A stretch of DNA of 64,000 nt from an uncultured Pelagibacteraceae bacterium (GTDB lineage Bacteria > Pseudomonadota > Alphaproteobacteria > Pelagibacterales > Pelagibacteraceae): positions 186,001-250,000 of the forward strand of contig CACBYP010000001.1 of NCBI GenBank assembly GCA_902543485.1, given 5' to 3'. A program made the position numbers and the translations under genes. How positions within the stretch are numbered: the stretch's first letter is position 1; each line of letters opens with the position of its first letter. This document shows, in pieces, positions 55,791 through 64,000 of the stretch. Below the pieces are notes generated by a model, which made no database searches, had not been told where the DNA came from, and saw only the letters and a program-made list of their open reading frames with translations.

Positions 55791-55979
55791 ATGAAAAAAA
55801 GTGAAATAAAAAAAATGACCAAAGAACAAGCTTTGAAAGATATTGAAAAATTTAAAAAAGATCTTTTTAATTTTAGATTTCAAAAAGTGAATGGTCAGAT
55901 AAAAAGTCCATCAAAAATAAATGAAACCAAGAAAAATATTGCAAGATTAAAAACATTAGTAGTGAGAAAAAATGCCTAA
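55791..55979 (+). CDS. rpmC: 50S ribosomal protein L29
   Basis: Two-helix protein at the tunnel exit, 62 aa. [43 protein letters not shown] is the L29 signature region. It abuts rplP and overlaps rpsQ by 8 nt. Confidence 0.93.
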   Translation: MKKSEIKKMTKEQALKDIEKFKKDLFNFRFQKVNGQIKSPSKINETKKNIARLKTLVVRKNA

Positions 55980-56208
55980 AAAAGTATTAAATGGAATAGT
56001 TGTGAGCGATAAACCAAATAAAACTATTACGGTTTTAGTTGAGAGAAAATACCAGCATCCAGTTTTGAAAAAAGTAATTAAAGCTAGAAAAAAATATAGT
56101 GTTCATGATGAAGAAAATAAATATAAAAACGGCGATAAAGTATCAATACAAGAGTGCAAGCCATACTCAAAGTCAAAAAAATTTCAAGTAATAGGAGTTT
56201 CCAAATGA
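55972..56208 (+). CDS. rpsQ: 30S ribosomal protein S17
   Basis: Primary 16S binder of OB fold, 78 aa. [68 protein letters not shown] is typical. The start overlaps rpmC by 8 nt and the stop overlaps rplN as ATGA. Confidence 0.96.
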   Translation: MPKKVLNGIVVSDKPNKTITVLVERKYQHPVLKKVIKARKKYSVHDEENKYKNGDKVSIQECKPYSKSKKFQVIGVSK

Positions 56209-56573
56209 TACAAGTTCAGACAGAATTATATGTTGCAGACAATACTGGAGCAAAAAAGATTGAATGTATAAAAGTATTAGGTGGATCTAAAAGAAGATAT
56301 GCAAGTATTGGCGATACTATCGTTGTAGCAGTTAAAGAAGCAATTCCAAAAGGAAAAGTAAAAAAAGGTGCAGTTCATAAAGCTGTTGTTGTTAGAGTTA
56401 AAAAAGGAATTCATAGAAATGATGGATCCAAAGTAAGATTTGATAACAATGCAGCTGTGTTGACAGACGATAAAGGAGAACCAATAGGCACCAGGATTTT
56501 TGGACCAGTTACTAGAGAATTAAGAAATAGAGGACAAATGAAAATAATTTCGTTGGCACCAGAGGTATTATAA
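56205..56573 (+). CDS. rplN: 50S ribosomal protein L14
   Basis: Intersubunit-bridge protein of 122 aa. The usual start [37 protein letters not shown] fixes the ATG at 56205, with AGGAG upstream, and not the track's 56154. [28 protein letters not shown] is the conserved end. Confidence 0.98.
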   Translation: MIQVQTELYVADNTGAKKIECIKVLGGSKRRYASIGDTIVVAVKEAIPKGKVKKGAVHKAVVVRVKKGIHRNDGSKVRFDNNAAVLTDDKGEPIGTRIFGPVTRELRNRGQMKIISLAPEVL

Positions 56574-56812
56574 TGATTAAAAAAGGTATCAAAGTAAAGA
56601 TATTAACTGGTAAGGATAAAAATAAAGATGGCGATATCATTGAAATTGATAGAAAAAATAATAGAGCAAAAGTTAAGGGTATTAACATGGTAAAAAAACA
56701 TGTGAAAACCACAAAAGAAAAGAAAGGTGGAATAATTTCAAAAGAAAACTTTATAAATCTCTCGAATCTAGCAATTTTTGATACCAAAAATAAAAATGAG
56801 GCTAAAAAATAA
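56573..56812 (+). CDS. rplX: 50S ribosomal protein L24 (shortened)
   Basis: Assembly-initiator protein with an N-terminal KOW motif ([42 protein letters not shown]). At 79 aa it is about 25 residues shorter than E. coli L24 (104), the loss being in the C-terminal part. It overlaps rplN and rplE by one base each. Confidence 0.93.
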   Translation: MIKKGIKVKILTGKDKNKDGDIIEIDRKNNRAKVKGINMVKKHVKTTKEKKGGIISKENFINLSNLAIFDTKNKNEAKK

Positions 56813-57366
56813 TGACACCTAGATTAAAATTAAGCATAACCAAAGATATTGAGCCAGCATTAAAAGAAAAGTTCGGTTACAAAAATTTATATATGGGTCC
56901 AAGAATACAAAAAATTGTTTTAAATATGGGTTTAGGTCTTGATGGAAATGATCAAAAAATTTTGAAATCTTGCCAAGAAGATCTAGCAAACATCACCGGT
57001 CAAATGCCTGTAGTAACAAAATTCAAAAAATCTATTGCAAATTTTAAAACTAGAAAAAATACCAATTCAGGCTTGAAGGTAACATTAAGAAAAAACAAAA
57101 TGTATGAATTTATTGATAGATTAACAAATATAGCTTTACCAAGAATAAAAGATTTTAGGGGCTTAAGTCCGAATGGTTTTGATAAATTTGGAAATTATAC
57201 TTTTGGTATCAAAGAACATATCATATTTCCAGAGGTAAATTTTGATAAAGTTGACAAAATTAGAGGTTTAGACATTACAATAGTTATTAAATCTCAAAGA
57301 GTAGAACACTGTTTTGAATTATTAAAACATTTAAACTTTCCATTTAGAGAAAAAAGGAGCAATTAA
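56812..57366 (+). CDS. rplE: 50S ribosomal protein L5
   Basis: 5S rRNA-binding protein of 184 aa. [68 protein letters not shown] are conserved blocks. It overlaps rplX and rpsN by one base each. Confidence 0.98.
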   Translation: MTPRLKLSITKDIEPALKEKFGYKNLYMGPRIQKIVLNMGLGLDGNDQKILKSCQEDLANITGQMPVVTKFKKSIANFKTRKNTNSGLKVTLRKNKMYEFIDRLTNIALPRIKDFRGLSPNGFDKFGNYTFGIKEHIIFPEVNFDKVDKIRGLDITIVIKSQRVEHCFELLKHLNFPFREKRSN

Positions 57367-57671
57367 TGGCTAAAATGAGTGCAATAAATAAGAATAACAG
57401 AAGAATAAAAATGTCAGACAAATTTTATAAGAAAAGATTGATGCTAAAAAAAATAATAATGGATAAAAAATTATCATTAGAAGAAAGATTTAAAGCTCAA
57501 CAAAAATTGTCAAAATTACCACGAAATTCTGCAAAAGTTAGAGTTATGAATAGATGTCAAATTACAGGTAGACCTCACGGTGTTTACAGAAAACTAAAAA
57601 TTTCAAGAATAGCCCTAAGACAACTTGGTTTAGAGGGCAAAATTCCTGGAATGGTAAAATCGAGTTGGTAG
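57366..57671 (+). CDS. rpsN: 30S ribosomal protein S14
   Basis: 30S head protein of 101 aa, the long zinc-free form: [51 protein letters not shown]. Only one Cys of the zinc form remains. Overlaps rplE by one base. Confidence 0.97.
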   Translation: MAKMSAINKNNRRIKMSDKFYKKRLMLKKIIMDKKLSLEERFKAQQKLSKLPRNSAKVRVMNRCQITGRPHGVYRKLKISRIALRQLGLEGKIPGMVKSSW

Positions 57672-57681
57672 AAAGGAAAAT

Positions 57682-58074
57682 ATGAGTCTAAGCGATCCAA
57701 TAGGTGATATGTTAGCAAGAATAAAAAATGCACAAGTAAGAAGTCATAAAAAAGTTTCTCTGCCAGCATCAAAATTTAAAACAAAAATTGCAGATGTTCT
57801 AAAGTCTGAGGGTTATATAATAGATTATAAAGTTAATGATGATAAAAAACCTCACATAGAAATTAATTTAAAATATAATTCTGGAAATCCAGTTATTAAT
57901 ACAATTGAGAGAATTTCAAAACCAGGTAGAAGAATTTTTTCAAGTGCAAGCAGTTTACCAAAAATTAATAATGGTCTTGGTATAGCAATTGTATCTACAC
58001 CACAAGGTGTTATGACAGATGTCGATGCAAGAAAAAAAAAACTTGGTGGAGAAATAATTTGTAAGGTATTTTAA
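57682..58074 (+). CDS. rpsH: 30S ribosomal protein S8
   Basis: Central-domain 16S binder, 130 aa. MSLSDPIGDMLARIKNAQ start, SKPGRRIFSSASSLPKINNGLGIAIVSTPQGVMTDVDARKKKLGGEIICKVF end. In E. coli S8 represses the spc operon at an rplX-rplE site. Here those genes overlap, so that site would have to lie within coding sequence. Confidence 0.98.
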   Translation: MSLSDPIGDMLARIKNAQVRSHKKVSLPASKFKTKIADVLKSEGYIIDYKVNDDKKPHIEINLKYNSGNPVINTIERISKPGRRIFSSASSLPKINNGLGIAIVSTPQGVMTDVDARKKKLGGEIICKVF

Positions 58075-58613
58075 TGTCTAAAATAGGAAAAATAAATATA
58101 CCAATACCAGAAAAAGTAAAAGTAATGTTATCTGGAAATACTGTAAATGTTGAAGGTCCCTTGGGTAAACAAGCAATCAAACTAGATTTAGAAATGTTTG
58201 AACTTAATATCACAGAAGGCAAAGATGTATCAATAAAACCTAAAAAACTTGATGATACATCTAAAAGATTGTGGGGTATGCACAGAAGTTTACTTAATAA
58301 TGCTATTATTGGTGCAAGTAGTGGTTATGAAAAAATTCTAGAACTTACAGGAGTTGGTTTCAGAGCTGCTCTAAAAGGCAATGTTTTAAATATGCAACTA
58401 GGATTTAGTCATGACATTAATTACAATATTCCTGAGGGGATTAAAATTGCTGTTGAAAAACAAACAACGTTAAAAATAAGTGGCCCAAATAAACAACAAG
58501 TTGGTATGGTTGCATCACAAATTAAAAGTATTAGACCTCCTGAACCATATAAAGGAAAAGGCATAAAAGAAAAAGGTCAATATATTTTGAGAAAAGAAGG
58601 TAAGAAAAAATAA
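58074..58613 (+). CDS. rplF: 50S ribosomal protein L6
   Basis: Sarcin-ricin-loop neighbour of 179 aa. [32 protein letters not shown] start, [31 protein letters not shown] and [26 protein letters not shown] end. One-base overlaps with rpsH and rplR. Confidence 0.98.
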   Translation: MSKIGKINIPIPEKVKVMLSGNTVNVEGPLGKQAIKLDLEMFELNITEGKDVSIKPKKLDDTSKRLWGMHRSLLNNAIIGASSGYEKILELTGVGFRAALKGNVLNMQLGFSHDINYNIPEGIKIAVEKQTTLKISGPNKQQVGMVASQIKSIRPPEPYKGKGIKEKGQYILRKEGKKK

Positions 58614-58963
58614 TGAGATTAAATACTGTTGAAAGAAAAAGATTTAGAATAAGGAAAAAACTTAAAGGTGTATCTAAGAATAGATATAGATTAAGCGTTT
58701 CAAGATCAGCAAAAAACATAAGTGCACAGATAATCGATGATGTAAAAAATATTACTTTAGTCTCTGCGTCTTCAATAGATAAAGGTATTAAAGGACAAAA
58801 AAAAAATAAATCGGAATTATCAACTATAGTTGCAGAAATTTTAGCAAAAAAAGCAAATGAAAAAAATATTAAAAAAATCTACTTTGATAGAGGTATTTAT
58901 AAATATCATGGTAGAGTTAAAATATTTGCTGAAACATTGAGAAAAAACGGAATGGACTTTTAA
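58613..58963 (+). CDS. rplR: 50S ribosomal protein L18
   Basis: 5S rRNA-binding protein of 116 aa. Basic N-terminus ([35 protein letters not shown]) and conserved end [26 protein letters not shown]. Confidence 0.97.
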   Translation: MRLNTVERKRFRIRKKLKGVSKNRYRLSVSRSAKNISAQIIDDVKNITLVSASSIDKGIKGQKKNKSELSTIVAEILAKKANEKNIKKIYFDRGIYKYHGRVKIFAETLRKNGMDF

Positions 58964-58965
58964 AA

Positions 58966-59466
58966 ATGGAAAAAAATACAGAATTTGTAGAAAAATTAGT
59001 ACACATAAACAGAATAACAAAAGTAGTTAAAGGTGGAAGAAGATTTGGTTTTTCTGCACTTGTGGTCGTTGGAAACCAAAATGGAAAAATTGGTATTGCA
59101 CATGCAAAAGCAAAACAAGTACCTGATGCAATAAAAAAAGCAAACGAACTGGCTAGAAGAAAATTAATACAAATACCGCTTAGAGACGGACGAACTATTC
59201 ATCACGATATATATGGTAAGGATGGTGCTGGAAAAATTAAATTAAGATCAGCACCCAAAGGAACAGGTATTATAGCTGGCGGTCCAGTAAGAGCAGTTTG
59301 TGAGGTACTTGGAATAAAAGATATTGTAGCTAAATCTTTAGGCACCGCAAACCCTCATAATGTAATAAGAGCATGTATAAAAGCTTTATCGAAGCAAAAT
59401 TCACCAAAAAATATTTCTAATTTAAGAAATAAAAAAATATCTGAGATAATTGAGAAAAGAGGATAA
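58966..59466 (+). CDS. rpsE: 30S ribosomal protein S5
   Basis: Decoding-fidelity protein of 166 aa. EKLVHINRITKVVKGGRRFGFSALVVVGNQNGKIGIAHAKAKQVPDAIKKA and GTGIIAGGPVRAVCEVLGIKDIVAKSLGTANPHNVIRA are conserved. Its stop overlaps rplO directly (TAATG), so rpmD, which usually lies here, is absent. Confidence 0.98.
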   Translation: MEKNTEFVEKLVHINRITKVVKGGRRFGFSALVVVGNQNGKIGIAHAKAKQVPDAIKKANELARRKLIQIPLRDGRTIHHDIYGKDGAGKIKLRSAPKGTGIIAGGPVRAVCEVLGIKDIVAKSLGTANPHNVIRACIKALSKQNSPKNISNLRNKKISEIIEKRG

Positions 59467-59927
59467 TGACATCATTAAATACATTGACTAATCTTAAAAC
59501 AAAAAAAATTCGAGTAGGAAGAGGAATAGGATCTGGTAAAGGCAAAACTTCTGGCAGAGGTGTAAAAGGTCAAAAATCAAGATCAGGAGTGGCTATAAAA
59601 AGTTTTGAAGGTGGTCAAATGCCATTATATAGAAGACTACCAAAAAGAGGTTTTAACCCTGTAAACAAAAATGATTCAGCAGTAATAAACTTAGGTGATT
59701 TACAAAGTCTTATTGATAATAAAAAAATAAAAGCAGATGAGAAAATAAACATTAATACATTAAAAAAAATAAAATTATTTAGAAAATCAATTAATAAATT
59801 TAAAGTTTTATCAAATGGTAATTTTAATTCTAAAATTGATATTGAGGCAGATTATTCTTCTAAAACTGCTCAAGAGAAAATTGAAAAAGCGGGTGGGCAA
59901 ATTATAGTTAAAAATCAATCTAAATAA
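59466..59927 (+). CDS. rplO: 50S ribosomal protein L15
   Basis: 50S core protein of 153 aa. The Gly/Lys/Arg-rich start KKIRVGRGIGSGKGKTSGRGVKGQKSRSG and FEGGQMPLYRRLPKRGFNPVNK are typical. The C-terminal half is Lys/Asn-rich. It overlaps rpsE and secY by one base each. Confidence 0.97.
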   Translation: MTSLNTLTNLKTKKIRVGRGIGSGKGKTSGRGVKGQKSRSGVAIKSFEGGQMPLYRRLPKRGFNPVNKNDSAVINLGDLQSLIDNKKIKADEKININTLKKIKLFRKSINKFKVLSNGNFNSKIDIEADYSSKTAQEKIEKAGGQIIVKNQSK

Positions 59928-61207
59928 TGAGTGCGTCAACACAATCTAACGATTTAAGGAATAGAATACTATTTACACTTTTTATTCTTGCTGTTTACAG
60001 ATTAGGAACTTTTGTTCCTCTTCCAGGAATTGACCCTGAACAACTTCAAATAATGATGGAAGGTAATCAAAAAGGATTGTTAGGCATGTTTAATGTTTTT
60101 GCTGGTGGGGCTGTAAGCAGAATGGCAATATTTGCTCTTGGAATAATGCCATATATATCATCTTCAATTATTGTCCAGTTACTTACAGGGGTTTCTGATT
60201 ATTTCAAAAATCTAAAGGCTCAAGGTGAAATAGGAAGACAAAAAATTACTCAAATAACTAGATATGGAACCGTTTTATTAGCAACTATACAAGGATATGG
60301 ATTGGCAGTTGGACTAGAGTCGTCAGCAGATCTAGTTATTAATCCTGGAATATTTTTTAAAATATCAACAGTTACAACTATTGTTGCAGGAACTATATTT
60401 TTAATGTGGCTTGGTGAACAAATTACACAGAGAGGAATTGGTAATGGTATTTCATTAATAATATTTTCTGGAATAGTTGCTGAAATTCCAAGAGCTTTAG
60501 TTACTACGTTTGAATTGGGAAGAACTGGAGCAATTTCTACAATTATGATAATATTTATATTTCTTTTGTTAGTTGCCACAATAATGTTTATCGTATTTAT
60601 GGAAAGAGCACTTAGAAAAATCTTAATAAATTATCCTAAGAGACAAATGGGTAATAAAATGTACGGTGGAGATTCCTCTCATCTACCTTTGAAAATTAAT
60701 TCAGCCGGTGTAATACCAGCAATATTTGCTTCAGCTCTATTATTATTACCAGTCACTTTCTCAAATTTTAATGTTTCACAAAATGAAACATTTTTAAATA
60801 TTTCATCATATTTTTCTCAAGGCCAACCTTTGTATATGTTGCTATATGCATCAGGGATAATATTTTTTACTTTTTTTTATACCTCTATTACCTTTAATCC
60901 TAATGAAACTGCAGAAAATTTAAGAAAATATGGTGGATTCATTCCTGGGATAAGACCAGGTGAAAGTACTGCAATTTATATAGACACAATACTGACAAGA
61001 CTAACAACAATAGGTGCATTATATCTTGCTTTAGTTTGTTTAATGCCAGAATTTCTGATTGCAAATTATCCTATTCCATTTTATTTAGGTGGTGCCTCAG
61101 TTTTAATTGTAGTAGTTGTTGCTATTGATACTGTCACGCAAATACAAACTAGGATGATGAGTTCTCAATACGAGCAATTAATAAAAAAAACAAAATTTGG
61201 TAGATAA
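59927..61207 (+). CDS. secY: Preprotein translocase subunit SecY
   Basis: Channel-forming subunit of SecYEG, 426 aa with about ten membrane segments. RILFTLFILAVYRLGTFVPLPGID is helix 1, SSSIIVQLLTG and RYGTVLLATIQGYG lie in later segments, RGIGNGISLIIFSGIVAEIP is conserved, and GGFIPGIRPGEST is a cytosolic loop. Overlaps rplO by one base; adk starts directly after. Confidence 0.97.
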   Translation: MSASTQSNDLRNRILFTLFILAVYRLGTFVPLPGIDPEQLQIMMEGNQKGLLGMFNVFAGGAVSRMAIFALGIMPYISSSIIVQLLTGVSDYFKNLKAQGEIGRQKITQITRYGTVLLATIQGYGLAVGLESSADLVINPGIFFKISTVTTIVAGTIFLMWLGEQITQRGIGNGISLIIFSGIVAEIPRALVTTFELGRTGAISTIMIIFIFLLLVATIMFIVFMERALRKILINYPKRQMGNKMYGGDSSHLPLKINSAGVIPAIFASALLLLPVTFSNFNVSQNETFLNISSYFSQGQPLYMLLYASGIIFFTFFYTSITFNPNETAENLRKYGGFIPGIRPGESTAIYIDTILTRLTTIGALYLALVCLMPEFLIANYPIPFYLGGASVLIVVVVAIDTVTQIQTRMMSSQYEQLIKKTKFGR

Positions 61208-61771
61208 GTGAATATAATATTGTTTGGTCCTCCAGGTGCTGGTAAAGGAACACAAGCAAAATATCTTGTGGATAAATTAAAAGGTTATCAAATCTCAACT
61301 GGTGATATTTTGAGAGATGAAATTAAAAAAGATACAGAAATTGGTAAAAAAATAATTAACAATATGAATGAAGGTAAATTCGTCAGTGATGAAATAGTAA
61401 ATAGTCTTTTAAAAAATTACGTCTTCGATCCTTATAAAAAAAAAAAATTAATTTTTGATGGATACCCTAGATCTCTTAGCCAAGCTAAAAATTTGGATTT
61501 ATTATTAAATAATTCAAATCAGAGCATAGATCATATTTTTTTTTTAAATGTAAATAAAGAAACAATTGTAGAAAGAATAAAAAAAAGAAAAATTTTAGAA
61601 AAAAGATCTGATGATGATTTAGATACAATATTAAAAAGATATGATACTTACATTGAAACAACTAGACCTGTTTTAGATTACTATTCTAAAAATCCAAATT
61701 TTCATGAGATTGACGGAACAATGAAAATCGATCAAATAACGGCCAAAATACAGACTTTTTTAAATGTTTAA
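61208..61771 (+). CDS. adk: Adenylate kinase (short-LID form)
   Basis: Converts AMP and ATP to two ADP. It has 187 aa. P-loop GPPGAGKGTQAK, STGDILRDEI, DGYPRSLSQA. It is shorter than E. coli Adk (214) because the large LID insertion is replaced by a short loop (RIKKRKILEKRSDDDLDTILKRY). GTG start directly after the secY stop. The gap after it holds the rpsM promoter. Confidence 0.96.
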   Translation: MNIILFGPPGAGKGTQAKYLVDKLKGYQISTGDILRDEIKKDTEIGKKIINNMNEGKFVSDEIVNSLLKNYVFDPYKKKKLIFDGYPRSLSQAKNLDLLLNNSNQSIDHIFFLNVNKETIVERIKKRKILEKRSDDDLDTILKRYDTYIETTRPVLDYYSKNPNFHEIDGTMKIDQITAKIQTFLNV

Positions 61772-61775
61772 GACG

Positions 61776-61803
61776 TTGACTTTGACTAATCTTATTATAT
61801 AAA
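61776..61803 (+). promoter_or_regulatory. Promoter for rpsM-rpsK-rpoA-rplQ
   Basis: TTGACT (61776-61781), 16-bp spacer and TATAAA (61798-61803). A second TTGACT follows in tandem at 61782-61787. Transcription would start about 16 nt before the rpsM ATG at 61827. This gives the alpha operon its own start, separate from spc. Confidence 0.55.
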
Positions 61804-61826
61804 AGGCACAATTTATCACAAAAATT

Positions 61827-62210
61827 ATGGCTCGTATTGCAGGTGTAAACATACCACAAAATAAATTAGTTCATGTTGGACTTACATATATTTTTGGTAT
61901 AGGGACTAAGTTTTCTAACCAGATTTGTACTGATCTTAAAATTCCACAATCTAAAAGAGTCAATGAACTAACTGATGATCAAATTTTAAAAATTAGAGAA
62001 TATATTGATCAAAAATTTACAGTTGAAGGTGATCTGAGACGAGAAACATCATTGAGTATAAAAAGATTAATTGATCTTGCAACTTATAGAGGTTCTAGAC
62101 ACAGAAAAAAACTTCCTGTCAGAGGTCAGAGAACAAGGTGTAATTCCAGAACAAGAAAGGGTAAAGCAATAGCAATAGCAGGAAAAAAATTAACTCCACT
62201 TAAAAAATAA
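61827..62210 (+). CDS. rpsM: 30S ribosomal protein S13
   Basis: 30S head protein contacting P-site tRNA, 127 aa. [26 protein letters not shown] start, [23 protein letters not shown] end. One-base overlap with rpsK. Confidence 0.98.
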   Translation: MARIAGVNIPQNKLVHVGLTYIFGIGTKFSNQICTDLKIPQSKRVNELTDDQILKIREYIDQKFTVEGDLRRETSLSIKRLIDLATYRGSRHRKKLPVRGQRTRCNSRTRKGKAIAIAGKKLTPLKK

Positions 62211-62647
62211 TGAAAAAAGAAACAACGGATAATAAAGATCAAAAAACAGAAATTAAATCTAAAAAAAGTTCTTATTCAAAGAAGAAAAAAGGCAAAAAGA
62301 ATATTTTGAATGGTATAGCCTATGTTCAATCAACTTTTAACAACACGATTGTATCTATTGCTGATACTAATGGCAATGTAGTCTCATGGGCATCTGCTGG
62401 GCAAAAAGGATTTAAAGGTTCACGTAAATCTACTCCATATGCAGCCCAAGTTGCTGCTGATGCAGCTGCAGCTAAAGCATTAGAAGTTGGAATGAAAATT
62501 TTATCTGTTGAAGTTAAGGGTCCAGGATCTGGCAGAGAAACAGCTTTAAGAGCTTTACAAGCTAGAGGATTCAAAATTATATCAATTAAAGATACAACGC
62601 CAATGCCGCATAATGGTACAAGACCACCTAAAAAAAGGAGAGTTTAA
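62210..62647 (+). CDS. rpsK: 30S ribosomal protein S11
   Basis: Platform protein of 145 aa. A Lys-rich N-terminal extension of about 30 residues precedes [47 protein letters not shown]. The end [15 protein letters not shown] is standard. The extension accounts for its being longer than E. coli S11 (129). Confidence 0.98.
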   Translation: MKKETTDNKDQKTEIKSKKSSYSKKKKGKKNILNGIAYVQSTFNNTIVSIADTNGNVVSWASAGQKGFKGSRKSTPYAAQVAADAAAAKALEVGMKILSVEVKGPGSGRETALRALQARGFKIISIKDTTPMPHNGTRPPKKRRV

Positions 62648-63675
62648 TGGAACAAGCAGAAGTAAATTCAAAAAATTGGAAATCATTAATTAAACCAGCA
62701 AAACTAGATGTTCAACTAAGTGATGATAAAACATTTGCAAAAATTACTGCTGAACCACTAGAAAAAGGTTATGGATTAACCCTTGGTAATTCACTAAGAA
62801 GAATTCTTTTATCTTCAATTAGAGGAACAGCTGTTACATCAATACAAATCGATGGTGTATTACATGAATTTACCTCAATTAAAGGAGTAAGAGAAGACGT
62901 AACTGACATAGTGTTAAATATAAAATCATTAGCTCTAAAATGTTCATCTGACGAAACAAAAAAATTAATACTTGATGCTAAAGGACCAGGAGAAATTAAA
63001 GCTTCCGATATAACACCTGTTGCTGATATTGAGATATTAAACCCAGATTTAGTTATTTGTAATCTAGATGAGAATACTAATTTTCATATGGAAATGTCAG
63101 TAGGAACCGGAAAAGGGTATGTTTCAGCTGATATGAATAAGCCAGAGGAACCACCTTTAGGTTTGATTCCAATAGATTCATTATTTAGTCCAGTAAAAAA
63201 AGTATCTTACTCAGTAAGTACTGCTAGAGAAGGAAAAGCCTTAGATTATGATAAATTAACGATGGAAGTTGAGACAAATGGATCAATCTCTGCCGAAGAT
63301 GCTGTTGCATATTCAGCTAGAATTTTTCAAGATCAATTAGGCATGTTTGTTAATTTTGACGAACCACAAGAAGTTATTGTTAAAGAACAACCTTCTGAGC
63401 CTGAATTTAATAAAAATTTATTGAGAAAAGTTGATGAATTAGAACTTTCTGTAAGATCAATGAATTGTTTAAAAAATGATAACATTATTTATATAGGTGA
63501 TTTGGTTCAAAAATCTGAAGGAGAAATGTTAAGAACGCCTAATTTTGGAAGAAAATCATTAAATGAGATTAAAGAAGTATTAACAGGAATGTCATTATAT
63601 CTCGGTATGGAAATCCCAAACTGGCCACCAGATAATATTGCTGAATTATCTAAAAAACTTGAGGAAGCTATCTAA
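62647..63675 (+). CDS. rpoA: DNA-directed RNA polymerase subunit alpha
   Basis: Assembly subunit of 342 aa. N-terminal domain with [40 protein letters not shown], and C-terminal DNA/activator-binding domain from about residue 255 ([51 protein letters not shown]). One-base overlaps with rpsK and rplQ. Confidence 0.99.
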   Translation: MEQAEVNSKNWKSLIKPAKLDVQLSDDKTFAKITAEPLEKGYGLTLGNSLRRILLSSIRGTAVTSIQIDGVLHEFTSIKGVREDVTDIVLNIKSLALKCSSDETKKLILDAKGPGEIKASDITPVADIEILNPDLVICNLDENTNFHMEMSVGTGKGYVSADMNKPEEPPLGLIPIDSLFSPVKKVSYSVSTAREGKALDYDKLTMEVETNGSISAEDAVAYSARIFQDQLGMFVNFDEPQEVIVKEQPSEPEFNKNLLRKVDELELSVRSMNCLKNDNIIYIGDLVQKSEGEMLRTPNFGRKSLNEIKEVLTGMSLYLGMEIPNWPPDNIAELSKKLEEAI

Positions 63676-64000
63676 TGAGACATAAAATGGGCTATAAAAA
63701 GCTCAACAGAACTTCAGAACATAGAAAAGCTCTTATTAAAAATATGCTTAACTCATTAATAAAATATGAGCAAATTACAACAACTTTGCCAAAAGCAAAA
63801 GTTTTAAAACCTCAAGCTGACAAAATTATAACATTGGGTAAGAAAGATACTTTATCTAATACAAAAACATTAATCTCGAAGTTGCAAGACATTAAATCTA
63901 CAAATAAAGTTAAAAAAACACTTTCTAAGAGATACGAAAATAGAAAAGGTGGGTATACTAGAATTATCAAAGCAGGATTTAGATATGGTGACAATGCACC
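63675..64000 (+). CDS. rplQ: 50S ribosomal protein L17 (3' end cut by window)
   Basis: Not in the ORF track because it runs off the window. The ATG at 63675 shares one base with the rpoA stop (TAATG). The frame reads [42 protein letters not shown], the L17 signature, and continues to RKGGYTRIIKAGFRYGDNAP at the edge. About 108 residues are visible, most of the usual L17 length. Confidence 0.96.
   Translation, partial: MRHKMGYKKLNRTSEHRKALIKNMLNSLIKYEQITTTLPKAKVLKPQADKIITLGKKDTLSNTKTLISKLQDIKSTNKVKKTLSKRYENRKGGYTRIIKAGFRYGDNA

Overview
This window looks like a piece of a streamlined, strongly AT-rich alphaproteobacterial genome. It most likely comes from the SAR11 clade (Pelagibacterales, 'Candidatus Pelagibacter' relatives). 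The reasons are the A/T-biased codons, almost no intergenic DNA, more than twenty neighbouring genes that overlap by a single base (TAATG/TGATG/TAGTG), and the alphaproteobacterial gene order (purB-purC-purS-purQ-purL-bolA-grxD; tRNA-Tyr/tRNA-Gly/tuf/tRNA-Trp/secE/nusG; secY-adk-rpsM). The standard genetic code is used. No rRNA genes, insertion sequences, integrases or CRISPR arrays were seen.

Layout. 1-1816: a 5'-truncated dusA overlapping a TauE/SafE-type exporter. 1816-1904: a short convergent gap holding two interlocking inverted repeats. 1905-3359 (-): a phosphomannomutase/phosphoglucomutase. 3360-3520: a divergent regulatory region with two NrdR-like boxes 31 bp apart, in front of nrdA-nrdB and a DUF1289 gene. 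6720-10976 (-): gph followed by the methylcitrate-cycle genes prpD-prpB-prpC. 11046-13481: a GlmU acetyltransferase-only protein plus glmS, which belong to UDP-GlcNAc synthesis. 13482-16427: a very AT-rich cell-surface block with a multi-pass membrane protein, an FkbM methyltransferase and a family 2 glycosyltransferase. 16494-22372: aroG (class II DAHP synthase), nadE, cysS, cimA and trmJ. 22408-23025: rpsD with a near-leaderless promoter. 23026-30233 (-): a tightly coupled run sfsA-map-purB-purC-purS-purQ-purL-bolA-grxD.

30256-33713: a CinA-N/MoaB-type protein, a gamma-glutamylcyclotransferase-like protein, azlC-azlD and a COG4091-type oxidoreductase with a SAF domain. 33758-35470: tRNA-Leu and nadK (+), then tRNA-Thr and rlmB (-), packed with 0-3 nt between several of them. 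35610-48170: tRNA-Tyr, tRNA-Gly, tuf, tRNA-Trp, secE, nusG, rplK-rplA-rplJ-rplL and rpoB-rpoC. 48200-64000: the str, S10, spc and alpha ribosomal operons with secY, adk and rpoA, ending inside rplQ. rpmD (L30) is missing from its usual place between rpsE and rplO, and no tuf copy lies between fusA and rpsJ.

How it works together. Most of the window is core information processing (transcription, translation, protein secretion) and purine/amino-acid/NAD biosynthesis. The candidates for second looks are small. They are the interlocking repeat after the exporter gene, the NrdR operator with an overlapping hairpin, the split GlmU, several promoters whose -10 lies almost on the start codon, tRNAs that abut coding genes with no spacer, structured leaders before rpsL and rpoB, and the surface-polysaccharide block. 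I did not find a convincing undescribed multi-gene system.
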